DNA of 64,000 nt from Lucifuga dentata (Eukaryota > Chordata > Actinopteri > Ophidiiformes > Bythitidae): NCBI GenBank assembly GCA_014773175.1, contig VXCM01000974.1, positions 62,001 to 126,000 on the forward strand. Direction: 5' to 3'. The position numbers were made by a program, and so were the translations under genes. The notes under the pieces were generated by a model that worked only from the letters and a program-made list of their open reading frames with translations, did not search any database and had not been told where the DNA came from. Shown piece after piece: positions 1 through 14,078 of this stretch (position 1 is the first letter of the stretch; every line of letters begins with the position of its first letter).

Positions 1-1701
1 CTCTGGATTGAAACCTGAAAGAGCAGATGACATCAGCATTTTAACTTATTCAACAGGTCCTGCACAGGAAAAGAAACACCTCATCATCATCAAGATAGCC
101 ATTAAGCTTTGCAACATTAAAGAGTATAGTGCTATCTATTCACATTATGTAGGTGAACAAGCTAACAACATTCATTTACATTACCTATGGTGGTAATTGG
201 GAAACAACAGTTGACAATTAGAGCAGGAAATTAGATGTTCCCCAGTCCATCATTCATTAGAACCAATTACAGCATCGCTCGTTAATATTCTCCACCAATC
301 AGGTAATTACTGGGGAACTTAACTGTATTCTGGAAGACTGTGATTGGCTGATTAATGGAATACCTTGCCAATTTGATTCAATAGAAGCTGGTTAGAGTGC
401 TGACCATCTGGATGTGCTGGGCCACATGAACCTTGTTAACTGAAGAGGTAATGAAAGAGGAATGGGAGGAAGGAGGGAGAGGAATATATTTGTTTTTATG
501 TCTTTACTTTGCATTTTCTGCACTACGTTAATATAGGAAGCATTGCTAATGTATTAGTGGCCTTGCTCTGCATCTCTGTTCTTGTTTTCTTTTTGTGTTA
601 CTTTGTGTGTTCGCCTGTTTTTAGCTTTGAATTCCTAATATAAAGACTTCTTGGAAAAAAGACAAAATGCAGTTCCCCAACGGTTCATATATGTAAAGTA
701 ACCCCCTTGTGTACTGTAGCTCCAATAAGAACTTGTATTATTTCATAAACATGTTGGTTTGTGTTTGAACAATGAACAAATGTTCCGTCAACATAATTGA
801 CTGCTGTCCAGCAGCTTTCTCACCACTCAACAGATGGTCTATAATTTAGCACTGTGATATTCTTTGGATCAAATTCAGATCTTACACACTATACCATACA
901 TTTGTGCACATTCACACATGAATACACACACACAAGCACACACACTTTTCATATTTCACGGATTGAATGTTTACACTCGTGTCCACTAGCCAATGACTGA
1001 TCTCTGTGAGATCCTGCCAAGTTGTTTCATAGTGACCACAGAATGTCATACTTGGTATGACTTGTCTGCACGGAGACACACAGTGTGTACCGTGTCTTTT
1101 GCTGCTGGCATGATCTGAGCAAACATGGCTTTTGATTCTGCTATGAATATCGTGGAAAATGGAGTCAGTGGCTTTTTTTTTCTTTTACAACATGCATAAA
1201 AATAAATACATTTTAAAACATTTTTTAACATTATTAATTGTTACAAAAATAGAATGAGAATTGAATACATTTCCTTCCTCTGGATTCCAACACCATAACA
1301 AACAAATTATATTAAACTATTTACAAATCCTATACCCCATATAAGTTTGCTTCGTTGCTTATCTATTCATGCTATCAAGCTATTGTTGGGTGGTATTATT
1401 GATAAGTTGCATGCATCACAGCAGTTTATATATCCACAATGGATGAGTCTCAGCATATCACACAGTTAGTAAACTAGATAAAGATATTCTAGTCATTCTG
1501 TCAGATGACATATATATATAACAAGCTAAAAACATAACTTTAACACATAATACTTTTGAATAAGAACAAATACATGGAGAGTGCTTGATAAACACTGATT
1601 GTTTTTCATCCTTTGAAAAGACTTCTGAAGCAGTTGAGACAATTTCTAGTGTACTTAAGACACATAAGACCTAGTTATGTTCTGGTCTGTCCTGTCTCTA
1701 C
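1..1701. other. region left of the last detected pdlim5 exon
   Basis: I see no LIM-domain CxxC patterns, conserved exon or RNA gene here. The DNA is AT-rich with a short CA-rich patch near 921-945. It is probably pdlim5 intron leading to LIM exons beyond the window edge. Confidence 0.5.
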
Positions 1702-1860
1702 CTCTTGCTGTTGGACAGATGCAGCGCGCTGACACTGCGACGCTTCTTCTTCCTCAAGCATAGTGTTGGAGCTTGAGTGATTGGAGAGATGAGCAAAGCG
1801 TCCAATAAGGACTGAGAGACTGCCTTCCCCAAAGGCTGAGGGAGGCTCTGATAAATTGTG
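1702..1860 (-). CDS. pdlim5: probable pdlim5 long-isoform exon
   Basis: This 159-nt interval lies between CACCTACCCAG|C and a possible donor AAGAG|GTAGAG. With the phase inherited from the exon at 3188-2874 it reads [19 protein letters not shown], followed by a basic stretch ([16 protein letters not shown]). If the donor is not used, the same frame stops at a TAG beginning one base into the intron, giving an alternative C-terminus. Two other minus frames are also open, so the frame rests on phase continuity. I do not recognise the peptide. Confidence 0.5.
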
Positions 1861-4652
1861 CTGGGTAGGTGATGTCACACAGGGCAGGAAGAGAAATGAT
1901 CAAATATAAGTCATTAGGTGAGTGAAAGAAACATGATATAAACTTTTGATGGATATTCAAGTGGAAGCTAGGAGGAAGTGTGAATACACCGACAGAACTG
2001 AAGGATACTTTCAGGGTGAAACAATACACACACGCATTTCTGCTCTGACACACTGTTTACCTTGCCTGCATTGCACCCAGCAGTGCAGGCTGGGAGAGAG
2101 CACTAGTAGTGAGGAGAGGGGGGCAGGAAATCCAGAGGACTTGACAGGAGCTCTCTCCTGTTTACAAACACACATACACATACGAGTGGAAACTGCTAAA
2201 GAGTGAAGAAGACAGAGTCTGTCATGCTTGGTATGCAGCATCTCTCCCAGATTCTTTTGGCAGAGTACATAGGCCTGTAAAATAACACTTCTATGAAATC
2301 AAATGTCTTCACAGAAAATACTGGAAAACTACACGTAGATTGAAACTGTGCCTATTAAAATGAAAATAAACAGAACATTTAACCATAAAGTGGAAATCTT
2401 TATAACCTTGTACCTGACTGGTCTAGTAGGCATTATGTGTTGAAGTCTGGATACATTAGATGGACCAGTATTCACTTGTACTGGGGAACTGAGACATGCA
2501 GGCAGACAGACAGACAGACAGGAAAGACAGATTGGACAGATAGTTAAAGCTATTACATTACCTATCACTGGACAGAATAATTCCTATGCAAACTTATTGC
2601 TGAATTATTGTGCAGCACCTGTGTTGAGGTGAAAGGTCACACTGAGCTCCTGCCTTCAGAGGCTCAGGAATGGGGCTGTGTAGTTGGTGGTTATCACCAT
2701 TATTCTCTGTAAAACGGTCACAGGACTCAACCTTTTCTGAGTCTCTGCTGCCCTCTAGTGGTGATATATAGGAACTGCTAGACCAGATCAAAAAAGTAAA
2801 GGGTTTTTGCTGTAATTTTGATGGGATATATCAAAATAATAACCTTAAAAACAACATCTAAAGATCAACATACCTGTTACTGACTACAATGGTGGGCAGC
2901 TGTAATCTTGGTTTTGTAAGGGTAGAGGCTGAGGCAGCTGGTTTCTGGACAGGCACAGGAGAGACCTCAGGTGCTTGGCTTTGAGCTAGTAGAGAGCTGC
3001 TGCCATTTGACGAGTATACTCCCACTGTTTGAACTGGTAAAACACTAAAAACAGGCAGGCAGGATGCTGGAGTCTGGGTAGAAACAGAACTCAGCCCATG
3101 GGGAGCATTGGATATGTTGCTTGGAAAGACTGCATCAAACAGAGTATCATCTGGCCTTTGGGCATTAGCAAAGCCAGAACAGGGAGCACTGAAATAATGA
3201 GTTCTGATTTATTGTTGGGTCAGTGCATGCTAAAGGCACCAGCACTAATGAACAGCTCATGTTAGATGAAGAGGCTAAGAGGCTGTTGAGGACATATTTG
3301 GAGACTGTAGCATCCTCCCCTGGCCATTTCTGCATGGTTAATGAGCCCCCTGTCTTTTACTGTAGTTGGTCAGTGTGAGTACATGTAGGCATGGCTCTGA
3401 ATTTTTCAGTGAAGACTGTAAGTATGTTTGATCTGTTTGATCAGTGAGTTACTGTGTTGGAGATCTATCACCGATAGATAGTAGAGAATAATGTTATTGG
3501 GTTCACAATGATGAAAACAATGTTATAGCTGTGATTTGTTTATAACATAAAGTGAGATCAGAGTTTACTTCACACAAGAAATGCTGTGTAATCTGTGACA
3601 TCAGTGATATTAGGCGATGCTTGCCAAATGTCGTGTATCAAATCAAACTTTTAGGATTACACATTCTGTGAGATATCAAACATCTTACATATCAGACCAG
3701 AAGTAGTCCATTAGTGCATGTGATAAAACACAAGGCCTTTACGCTATTATTAATTTCCTTAAAGGTGGCTACTGTGTCAACAGAGACAATGCAAGGTGGC
3801 AGGTGAATAGGTGAAAACATTAAAAGTTAAGGAAATGCTTTGCTGTGATTATACCTGACCTTGCCACTGTTTATCTCAGGTTCAGTGATGCAACTGGAAG
3901 GGGAAGGAGTAAAGTAACTAAGGAAGGGGGGAAAGAAAACAAGGAAGGAAAAAAGGACACCAGAGGCAGAGAGAAAAGGAAACAAAAACTAATTACTTTA
4001 TTAGCTACAATGTGGAATAATATTTTTTCTTTCAAACTCCAAACCTTGTAAGAGAATTTTCGGCACTAGATGTTAAAATTCAATGCTTGTACACTCTACA
4101 AAGAAGAAACTATGGTCACTGTAAACCTAAATGCAGCAAGGGAACACTGCAATAAATTTAAAGGTACAGGAGAAATATTTTACATGGCAAAAGCTTCAAA
4201 AACTACTTGTATTACAAACCATAGCATTTATACACTTTGCCGTCACACCATCAAACCTCATCAACTCAGTCAGTGAAAAGAGCCATTCTCACTTGTCTAC
4301 ACCTTATACAGTTCAAAATGTCTTGACCAGTCTGTATTGTGATATCACGGCAGCATATCAGCCATGGGTTCATACTGTATATATATATACATAAATGCTT
4401 GACAGGTTGGAATCTTTTCCCATCTTGCAGATACCACTGCATATCAAAACACAGGTCAATTAACACATAAAACAGACTTCTTTAACAAACCATTATGCTT
4501 CAAAATGGCCTTCAGGTGTTTTCCATAATATGTCATTTTTGTCACAATCTTACTTTATTTAACAGTGACAAATACCATCAGTACATTAACATTAATAACC
4601 ATACCTATCGAATGCACAGGGTGTACTCTCAGGGAGACCTAGACCAGATTTT

Positions 4653-4717
<65 letters not shown>

Positions 4718-7700
4718 TTCAGACTTTTGTCTTGTGTTGTTTCCTCAGTAACTCTATGACCTAGATGTTTTTTTTTTTCCATGCGCAAGTCTGTGTTTCT
4801 GTGTATCATCAACATTTTCCATGTATCAGAATGAACATAGATTAAATCATTCATGACATCCTGTCAATAACATTGTCAACAGGCTGCCTGCTTTATCTCA
4901 TCACCATGGGAATTCTGTGTATTGTCTTCATTATTGTCAGCACTGGCAGGCAGAATATACTGCACATACAGACCAATTCAAACTGTGGAAAGTCTACTCT
5001 AATGAAGATTGAGATATGAGTTGAGATGTGGTTTGACAACCGCATATTTGATCTGATTCCGTTCAGACAGACTATTTAAATGCAGTAAGGATTTGGGGTA
5101 TTTGATCAAAAATGTTACATTTTTTTCTTGATTTTCATGAAGTCAGTGGCAACGCTACACATATTACATGATTTCAGACAAAAGAGCAAACAAATGCACA
5201 TAAACTCAGAATCAGGAGGTGAAAGTGGGCACAATTAAACCCCTTTACCTTCACGTTGGGAATCAGAGAAATGGACCAGTGTGTAAGCAACGCTTAACTA
5301 AAGGTCTGAGTAGAGCCAGTGCATTGCAGAGTAACAGAGAAATGGACAAGCCCACATTCTAACATTCTGTAACTACACAGAGACTCCAACTGTTCTTTCA
5401 CAAGGAACCACTCAATTAATCTTTATTTTTCTTCTCTTATTCCCATCAGTCCACAAACTTTTATCCCTTCACAATGAAACTGATAAAAACCACAAATTTT
5501 AACTGATATACTGTATACACATACAGGTAGACAGACACTGAGAAATACATGCCCTCACATACACGCAACATACACAGAGTCTACTGGACATTGAGGGTGC
5601 GAGCAGACACTCCATGGTGCCAGTCTCTCAGCTCATGGTACTTAGGGCCAATCACCAACCGAGTGTTGGGCTTGTTCACTCTGCCATCCAGGAAACACGA
5701 TTAAGAGGAGAGGAATAGAAGAGAAATAGACACCAAGAGAGAGAGAAATGAATGATTTAGGTAAAGTAAAGTAGTTGCTCTAAATTCTGTGATGAGATAC
5801 AAGCCATGCCACAAGGAAAGCTTCATGATAATGGAGGTTATCCAAACCAAAAAGGAATATTTTGCTGCAGTGGAGATGGTCATTAGAGATGATGCTTGCA
5901 TGGTCATGCTTCCATGAATCACGGTCAGTATGAACTGAAATAATATAATCACTCAGTCATGAAGCCACACACTGTGACTACACATCGATACAGACAGTCT
6001 GCATGTTAAACATGATAATCATATGTATCGCCACATACCGCCACTAGTAATGGACAGCCAACAACCACTTGACATTGAGAATACAAACCAAGACCACAGC
6101 CCAGCCATGACTGACAGCAAGACAACAGCAGGTTATGTAACACACAGACAGTGCTGCAAGGTTGTCACATCCACAACCAAATTCACAAGCAACCACATGA
6201 GGCACACATAAACCAGCACATGATTGGTATGTTTAGGTAACACAGATGGAAACACTTTGAATTATCTACACAGATATTCAAAATTCACCTTGAAAAGATA
6301 TTTTCTGAACTTGGCTATTAAAAATGGACATGCTGCACAGGCACAAAAAGATCTGGCTTTTAGCCTCATGGCTGTGATGTGATTCTCTCTGTTGCTGAGA
6401 CAGGAAGAACAAGCATCAATGCAATTCTTCCTGCCTCACAAGTCATGAAGATCAGATCAGAGATGTTATTTGTGTATTAAAGGACCATACTGGTACTGCC
6501 AGCCATTTTGTTTGTGTTATTTTGCCAAAGCCCTAATCTTTCAAAATTAAATGTTCAGATGATACACCCATCTTAAAATTCAATGTTTTGCCTGCTAAAT
6601 GTCTGCACAATATTCTCCTAGTACTACAGTATATTGCCTGGTGAAGATATAGTTCTTCTGTGCATCTCTGTTGTACCAGTTAAATGAAGTAACTTTGACA
6701 AAAAACAGAAATGAAGTTGTGTTTGCTGTGATGGATTGCTTCTCTCAAGCATTTCAAGTCTGTACAAGTTTATTTTTATAGCGTACTCAAATGAACTGAG
6801 ACCAATTGCCGTCTGGAAGGTAGGAAAACAATTTTAATATTTTCCTATTTACAATAGGAAAATGGTTGGCAGTAATGTAACATGTATGTCGGTATTTATT
6901 GAGCTCACACATGCAAAATCATCGGTATTAAAGCAATCCAATTGGAATGGTTGATCACATTAAAAAGTATAGAAATTGTATTGTGGATGATATGAATTAT
7001 TACTTCACAAAGTTCAACTATTCATGCAGTAGGATTATAGAATGTCCAGGTTTATCACAACTACAATGCAAATGAATCACGACAAGAGAAGCATTTTCAT
7101 CACAATGCACTTACTTTGTCTTCTTGGCTGCCTCAGCTTCTTCATCTTGAACTAGATGATAGAAAACAAGAAAATTAATTAGTGAAAGAATAATATATTA
7201 AAAAGCCTTTGAAATATTTACATATTAATATTTAAATCACTGTGTACTATGATTCTAGTTTTGACATACAAAGATATTAATGGTCCATTGGTCCAGGTGT
7301 GTGTTTGTACATGGAGCTGTGTATGTGTAATGGTTCAGTCATGTGTGCTTGTCTAATTTTAAGTGTGTGTCTGTCAGTACTATACCATTCTCAGTGCCAG
7401 TGATCTGAGCCAGAATCCTGAAGGATCTGGACTGAGTGGTCCCGGTACGAGGACGCCAGTCCTCTGTATCTTCCGTTATACGCTTTCTGCTGGCATCAGC
7501 ATGAGTGGGCACATGGTAAAAATGAATATCAGTGTCCACAATGTGTTTCCTGGGGGCCCTGAGGGAGGACAGAGTAGAGCAGAAAGGAAGTTTTCAGCAA
7601 ATATACAATTTATTGGAGGCACTCTTATGCCAAAGTAACGAAGAAGTCAAAACAGGTATTTTCTGCTTCTTCCATGAAAGGAATAGGTTACTAAAGTCAA

Positions 7701-8486
7701 CTTTAAAATCTATTCCTGTGGGATCTTGTGATACATTTTGCTGCATTTTACTGTATTACTGTCTTAATTCCAGCAGGAGACGTGAGAGAAGGCTGTTCAG
7801 TTTTTATAATGTTACTTTCACTCAGTGATTTTAATTCACATACAGGGCTGTATGTTAGTTAACAACACATAATTGAGTTAGAATAATGGGATTTAGATAG
7901 TTAGATGCATTGACTGAAAACACAGAGGTAAGGAAACCATGACACATTTTGTTATGTTACTGCTGTTTACGTTTGAACCACTCTGATACCTTGCTGGCTG
8001 GGGTTTTCTTGAAAACCAAGAGAAAAAAAATACAAAAATGGAAGACAGAAATTTTACTAAGAAAAGGCAGGAAAAAATCAAAACAACAGTACTGGTAATT
8101 GCCAGAGAGATAAAATGTAATTATGTGAATAGACTTACTTCAGAATACTTTGAGGTCCACTACAGGGGACGAAGTAGAACAAAGAGGAAGAGAAGATAAA
8201 AGTAAGAAAAATAAAAGGGCTACATTAAATAAGGAAGAGAATGTTAACAATAGATGAGGACGAATGCGTGAGAATCAAAATCTCCTTGAAGACGTTTCAC
8301 ATTCAGCTTAGCTTTTCAAAACAAGTCAGTTCTATTTTTAACCACATGATGGTGCTGCTGCATTGTGTATGTTTTTTATACACGCCTAAATCCCCGTACT
8401 TGTCATATTAACAGTTTGGACTAAAAATATTATTGACAAATTAATGATTTAGAAAATGTGGCTTACACTGAAAATGTTCAAACAAA

Positions 8487-8525
<39 letters not shown>

Positions 8526-8546
8526 AGTGANAAATGTTCAAACAAA

Positions 8547-8585
<39 letters not shown>

Positions 8586-8840
8586 AGTGAGCAGTGTAAA
8601 TGCACATGTGGTGTGTGTATGTGTGTGTCTGTAGATTTATGTATGTGCTGTCTGTGTCTCTGGGCTACATTCCACATGTTGAGAGGCCTAATGCTAATAA
8701 GCTGTTAGTAAATCAACTCTTAGGATAAATACACACACAAATACATAAACACGTGTGCTCATGTACACATACATGCACGCTCACACAGTGCCATTGAATA
8801 AGCTGGTTTATTAACAGGCATTGCTGTCAGTAAATCAACT

Positions 8841-8873
<33 letters not shown>

Positions 8874-10413
8874 NTCTCTCTCTCTCACTCACTCACTCAC
8901 ACACACACACACACACACACTACTCATAGTCTGATTTATGTGCAACTCTCGACACATTCCCACCACAGCAGCAGTTATGTGGGTTTGGGAGTGTTGACAG
9001 CTCGATGTGAGCCTGGTCCACTCAGTATCTGACAATGTAGTGTTTGTGTACGTGTGTTCATGTATGTGTGTGTACATACACATGTGTGTGGATATGTCCA
9101 CCCATTTTATCCAGCTAAGGTACCTGTATATGTATCATTTCTGTGTTATGCTGTTTGTGTGAGTTTGTATGTGTGCCACTTTTTCAGTTTCCATGTCTGA
9201 GATTTACATTTGAGGTAAAAACACACTGCTGCATTTTGTATCACATGCAAAGGCTGTGACATAATTATTTATTTTAATTGCTCATATGCATGCGTTGCTC
9301 TTATAAAATTAGACAAATCGAATGACAAAACATTGGTTGCCAGGGACATGATATTCAAGACTGGGTACGTCGTAGTGACTACAGATGACTTCAGCACTTA
9401 CTGTAATAAGGAAAGTATAGAAACTGGCAAAATACTAGATATTTGACTGTTGGAGTCATTGATTAATTCATGGGACAAGCAGCTCTCTAATCAAACCTAT
9501 ATCATGTTCTATGCCACAGTAGTTTGCTGCTGTTTTCTTTTTCTATTTCTTCCTTTATAGATGTGAAAACAGTGAAAAAGTTGAATAGCTGTAGTGTAAC
9601 TGTAACTATTAGTGTTTGACACTGCAGGGATTTGGATTCATTTTTGATTATCTTCTTCAAAAAGCTGTTTTTACACCTTATATAGTTCATTTAGAGAGTT
9701 TTTGCTACATTCTACAGTCACAAAAACACAAAAGATAAAAGATCAACATTCAACTTCATAATAAACACACATGCAGCTGTCATGTTACTACACACATAAA
9801 AGTACAGACAGATTGGTGAAAATGAAGTGAAGCACTAAAAACACATCTGGGCATGCTTCAGATACTAACTTTGTGACTGCAGGAGCTGCTGCGGTCTGTA
9901 AGGCAAAAAAACAACGATTGATAGAAAGAGAAAGGCAGAGAACACTGACAAAGTTCAAATTCAATGTCATATTACAAAGATTGGTAACCTCCGTGAAAAA
10001 AATCCCTTCTGAAAGGATGTGCACCACACAACTCACTCACAGCATGCATTCACAAGATGCACAGATGCACATGCTGCCCAAGCTTTTGTTGATTTGGGTG
10101 CATTGGGCACATGCTGACCAATGCACCCAAATCAACAAAAGCTGCAACTAATTCAACAGCACAGACAGGCTGAAATTAAAAATTGGACTTCTCCTGTATC
10201 TAATGTAATGTAATCTTCTGTAAGGCCATGATGAATCATGGTCAATAGTGCACACAATGAATGATGAAACTGAATTTATCAGCTGATCTTTATTGTAGAT
10301 AAACCAAAGTTAAGAACGTTAAAATACAAAGGAAAGATGGAGATCCTAGATCACATTTTTCAATTTCATCTGATATCTGATATTTGGGGAAGGCTATGTA
10401 CCCATCAGAAGAA

Positions 10414-10461
<48 letters not shown>

Positions 10462-11175
10462 ATTTGCATGGTGTAAAATTATATTGTGCAGCTCACTGGT
10501 GTCTGCTGACTTTCACATAACAGAGGCACTATGATTACACTTTTGTTTTGCCTTGCTGAGAGAGAGCGCTGAATACTGACGGGAAAATGATATAAACTGA
10601 GGCAAATGAGAAATAATGAATCAGTGACTCAATAAGTTTGTGAACACATGATCACATGGATTCAAACTGAAAGCCTTACTAGCTGACTGGTTTGCTACAG
10701 GAGCAAAGACAGCAGCACACATCTCGAGTTACTGTGCAGGCTATATATACTACTCAGCTTAGTCAGAGCATCAGCTATACACACTGTGCCTCTTGGGAGA
10801 GGAGAGCCGGGGTTAAGACAGAAAGAGGGATGGGAAGAAATGATGGAGGGATAATGGATGGAAAATGTAAAGAGAGCCAGTGAGAGAGCGCAAGAGATAG
10901 GAAAAGTCTGTATGGGCGTGATGGCAGATGAAAAAATGAACGGGGTAAATTGATGCAGATATTTTAAAGTGGGAAAATAGAAGAGAATAAGAGACAGAGA
11001 GGACAGATATCAAGACAAGTAGAGGAGAAAAGACATTTTTTTTTTCAGTCATGATTGAGGTCAATAGTTTAAAACTTAAAACAATGGGACAATCAAAGCA
11101 TGAGAGCATCCATGACAAGATTATTTTATATTCCTTTTCAATCTCAACTTTCTTACTCATTTTTTAGAGTTTTTC

Positions 11176-11218
<43 letters not shown>

Positions 11219-14029
11219 TTTTTTGTTGTTGAAATATTGCATTTCAAGACAAACAATAACAGCTGCCAAAAATTTGGTTATTCATCAATTTCCAATAATT
11301 TTACAGAAGCTCATTTTAAAAGTCTATGAATTCTTATTTTTTTAAGTTCCATCACAGGAACTCAGCCACTTAGTGTTTATCTGTCCAACTTTCCCCTTCC
11401 TCACTTCCAACAGAATGCTACATTATTCTGATTTAATAGTGTTTCCATACTGGAAGTTTGCCTTCTCTAACATGAAACTGCACACAAATAACTGACAATA
11501 TTTCTTCTTGGCTGGATAATTTGTCTTATTGGAAAAAATAAGTTTGGGCCGTAAAGCAACTGAACCCGCTGCATTTTGCTAAGTTGAGACTGTCACGTTT
11601 CAACATTAGCAGCACTAAATAAACAAATCTTCCAAACATCAAAATTAGCCTTGTCCTATTGCTCACACACAGACATTTTTTTTTCTCTTTTCAGGTTTTT
11701 ATTCCAAACAAAACTCATTCGGAACAGGCATTAGCGTCTGGTTTACAAAATGCATAATAACTCTGACAAACAAGACTGGCAAGCTTGATCACACGCTGCA
11801 TAGAAATAAACACATTTAGAAATATTAATTTACAAATTGGTCTGCCAGGAAATTTAAAAATAGTAAAAGAAATTATTTTAAAGAAGAAGTCAAATTAAAA
11901 TTTGAGACTAATTATACATAAAGAAAGTTAAAATTTGCATTTTAAATACCTATTTGCATTTCTAATATTGTATGAAACTGAAGAAATTATTTAAAGATGC
12001 CTATCTGTTTTGATTATTATTTTTGTTACAGCCCTGAGAAAAGATTGAATAGTAAAAGTGTAACAGAACAAGGAGCTTATGTCCCGTTTAACAGTTTGAA
12101 TATTTCCCAGATGGAAATAGTGACAGATTCAATTCCTTTGATTGGCCGGAGAGACCACCACTCACCCATTAAACTGCAAAGGCAAGGCTCCACTCTGACT
12201 CTCCAACAGGCCCCGCCTCTGCCCAATGGCCACCTCGCATGCATTCTCAGTGGAGTAGAGGTTGATTGGCGTGTTATAGACTGATGGCTGGGGTGAGACG
12301 AGGACCGAGGGGGGGGAGGAGGAGGAGGAGGAAGAGGATGGGTAAGAGGCAGGAGGAGGAGGAGGAGGAGGAGGAGGAGGTGGGATGGTATTGGAGAAGG
12401 AGGCAGGAGTGAAGGCGGAGGATGGGGATGGGATGAAGGCAAAAAAATGGGAATGTGAAGGAGGGAAGTTGCTCTCTGTTCCACTTCCCCCATAAGGACT
12501 GGTGGGCTTGTTGTAAGGGACAGTGGGGGGGCTGGACAAGTGAGGATGAGGAGCGGTGTGCGTGAGGGCCACTGGCTTTATGATGTCTGATCTGTTGTCC
12601 TATCGACATGAGAGAAAAGCATGCAAATACACACAAAAAAACAACAAATCATAGCCAACACACACTACACTGATGCCTCTTATGATACAGGTAAAGAGTC
12701 CAAAAAATGTATCCATCCAATAGACTTTATATAATCCAATGCTTTATCCAAAAACAAGGTTTGAATTTTTAAATAAGAGAAATATGTCAGTCCAGTCCAA
12801 CTAAATATGCAGTAATGTGCCCAGAAAATAAGAAAGCAGCAGTATATTTTCAAAACAAAATAAAAATAAAATCCAACAACTATGGAAACAATGTTAGAAC
12901 AATGGTTTTCATGCAACACAAATGTGTGTGTGTAGCATCATTTCCACAGGGAAATGATGCTACACACACAACACCACAACACCTAAAATAAAGTAACTGT
13001 AAAGCAAGGCACTCCAGGTAATTAATTTAACTAATCCAGTTCAAGTAATTTTTGTTTTGTGCTCATTTTAAAATTTCATTTTTTACATTATCAAATTTCC
13101 TTTTACATTTGCATTAATAGATATTTACATTTTTTTTTCTTCACAGCAAAATATCCATAAAACAAGGTGCTTTGTACTTTTTACGTGAATGACTTTATAA
13201 TAAATGCCAAACACAAATACCTGTAAATCAGATACTTTGCCAAATTTGATGCTTTATTATATAAAGCAACGGTTTTGATGGTTGGTTCTATAAACACAAT
13301 AGGAACTGCAACACACAGTTACAAATAATCTCAAACTTCATCTGTCCTGCCAAAACTCACCTGCTGTGCTTTGCCTTAGTTAACACACTACAAAACACAA
13401 ACTACATATTTAAATTTTTTTTACTACAAAACACAAACTACATTAAAATGTTATTATTTTCTTCTATCTAGATGATATGGCTTAATCCAAGCAGGTGCAC
13501 ATTTTTTTCTGTTATTTCAGTGGGATATTACATTACCTTTGGTGCCACAGGAGGAGGAGGCTTAGGAACACCAGGAACCCTGGAAAGAGGGAGAATGAGG
13601 AAAGAGAGAAAGGGCATGAGTTATATTACAACCATTTTTTTCCCCCCAGTTTTAATATTTCTTTGATTCATGTCTGTTTTGAATATTTGTATATTTAAAA
13701 CTTCTTATTACAGACAATGGTTGTGGGCAAAAAGCACAAGTTGTTCAAAAGTGTACATGCTTTTGTCCATGGAGGTATGCAACACTGCTAAAATCATAAT
13801 GCACAAATTTCCGACCTTACTGAGGTTGAGGAAGGAAGTGTGGTTATGGCAAATTATGATAAAATAACCTTAACTTGAGCTCTCAGCAAAGAGACCAATG
13901 TGGAGAGGTCGCTGTCATCAGTTATGACAACATCCAAATGTATCTTTGTGTCTGACTGTGAAACAAGTCAGACACAAAGTTTTCACAGTTTTCATAGTTC
14001 AGTCAACTTGAGTTGACTGGAAACTGTGC

Positions 14030-14078
<49 letters not shown>

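Larger units (their letters stand above)
3189..5580. other. pdlim5 intron or short-isoform 3'UTR and flank
   Basis: This lies between the short-isoform terminal exon and the long-isoform exon. It holds the candidate poly(A) signal and a compound (CT)n(CA)n repeat. Nothing else is recognised. Confidence 0.5.
7559..12165. other. pdlim5 intron 4
   Basis: It separates exons 4 and 5. It holds three microexon-like cassettes (7990-8007, 8139-8159, 9870-9895), several microsatellites, a single-N direct duplication (8472-8590) and a perfect 26-bp hairpin (10081-10143). Confidence 0.7.

Noticed and set aside
9870..9895. 26-nt microexon as a normal pdlim5 exon
   Set aside because: Including it between exons 4 and 5 shifts the frame, and the donor GTTAGT is weaker. 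Kept only as part of the microexon finding.
12077..12636. Three overlapping minus frames in the GGA-rich region
   Set aside because: Repeats keep all frames open. Only the frame continuing from exon 3 and into exon 5 carries PDLIM5 motifs.
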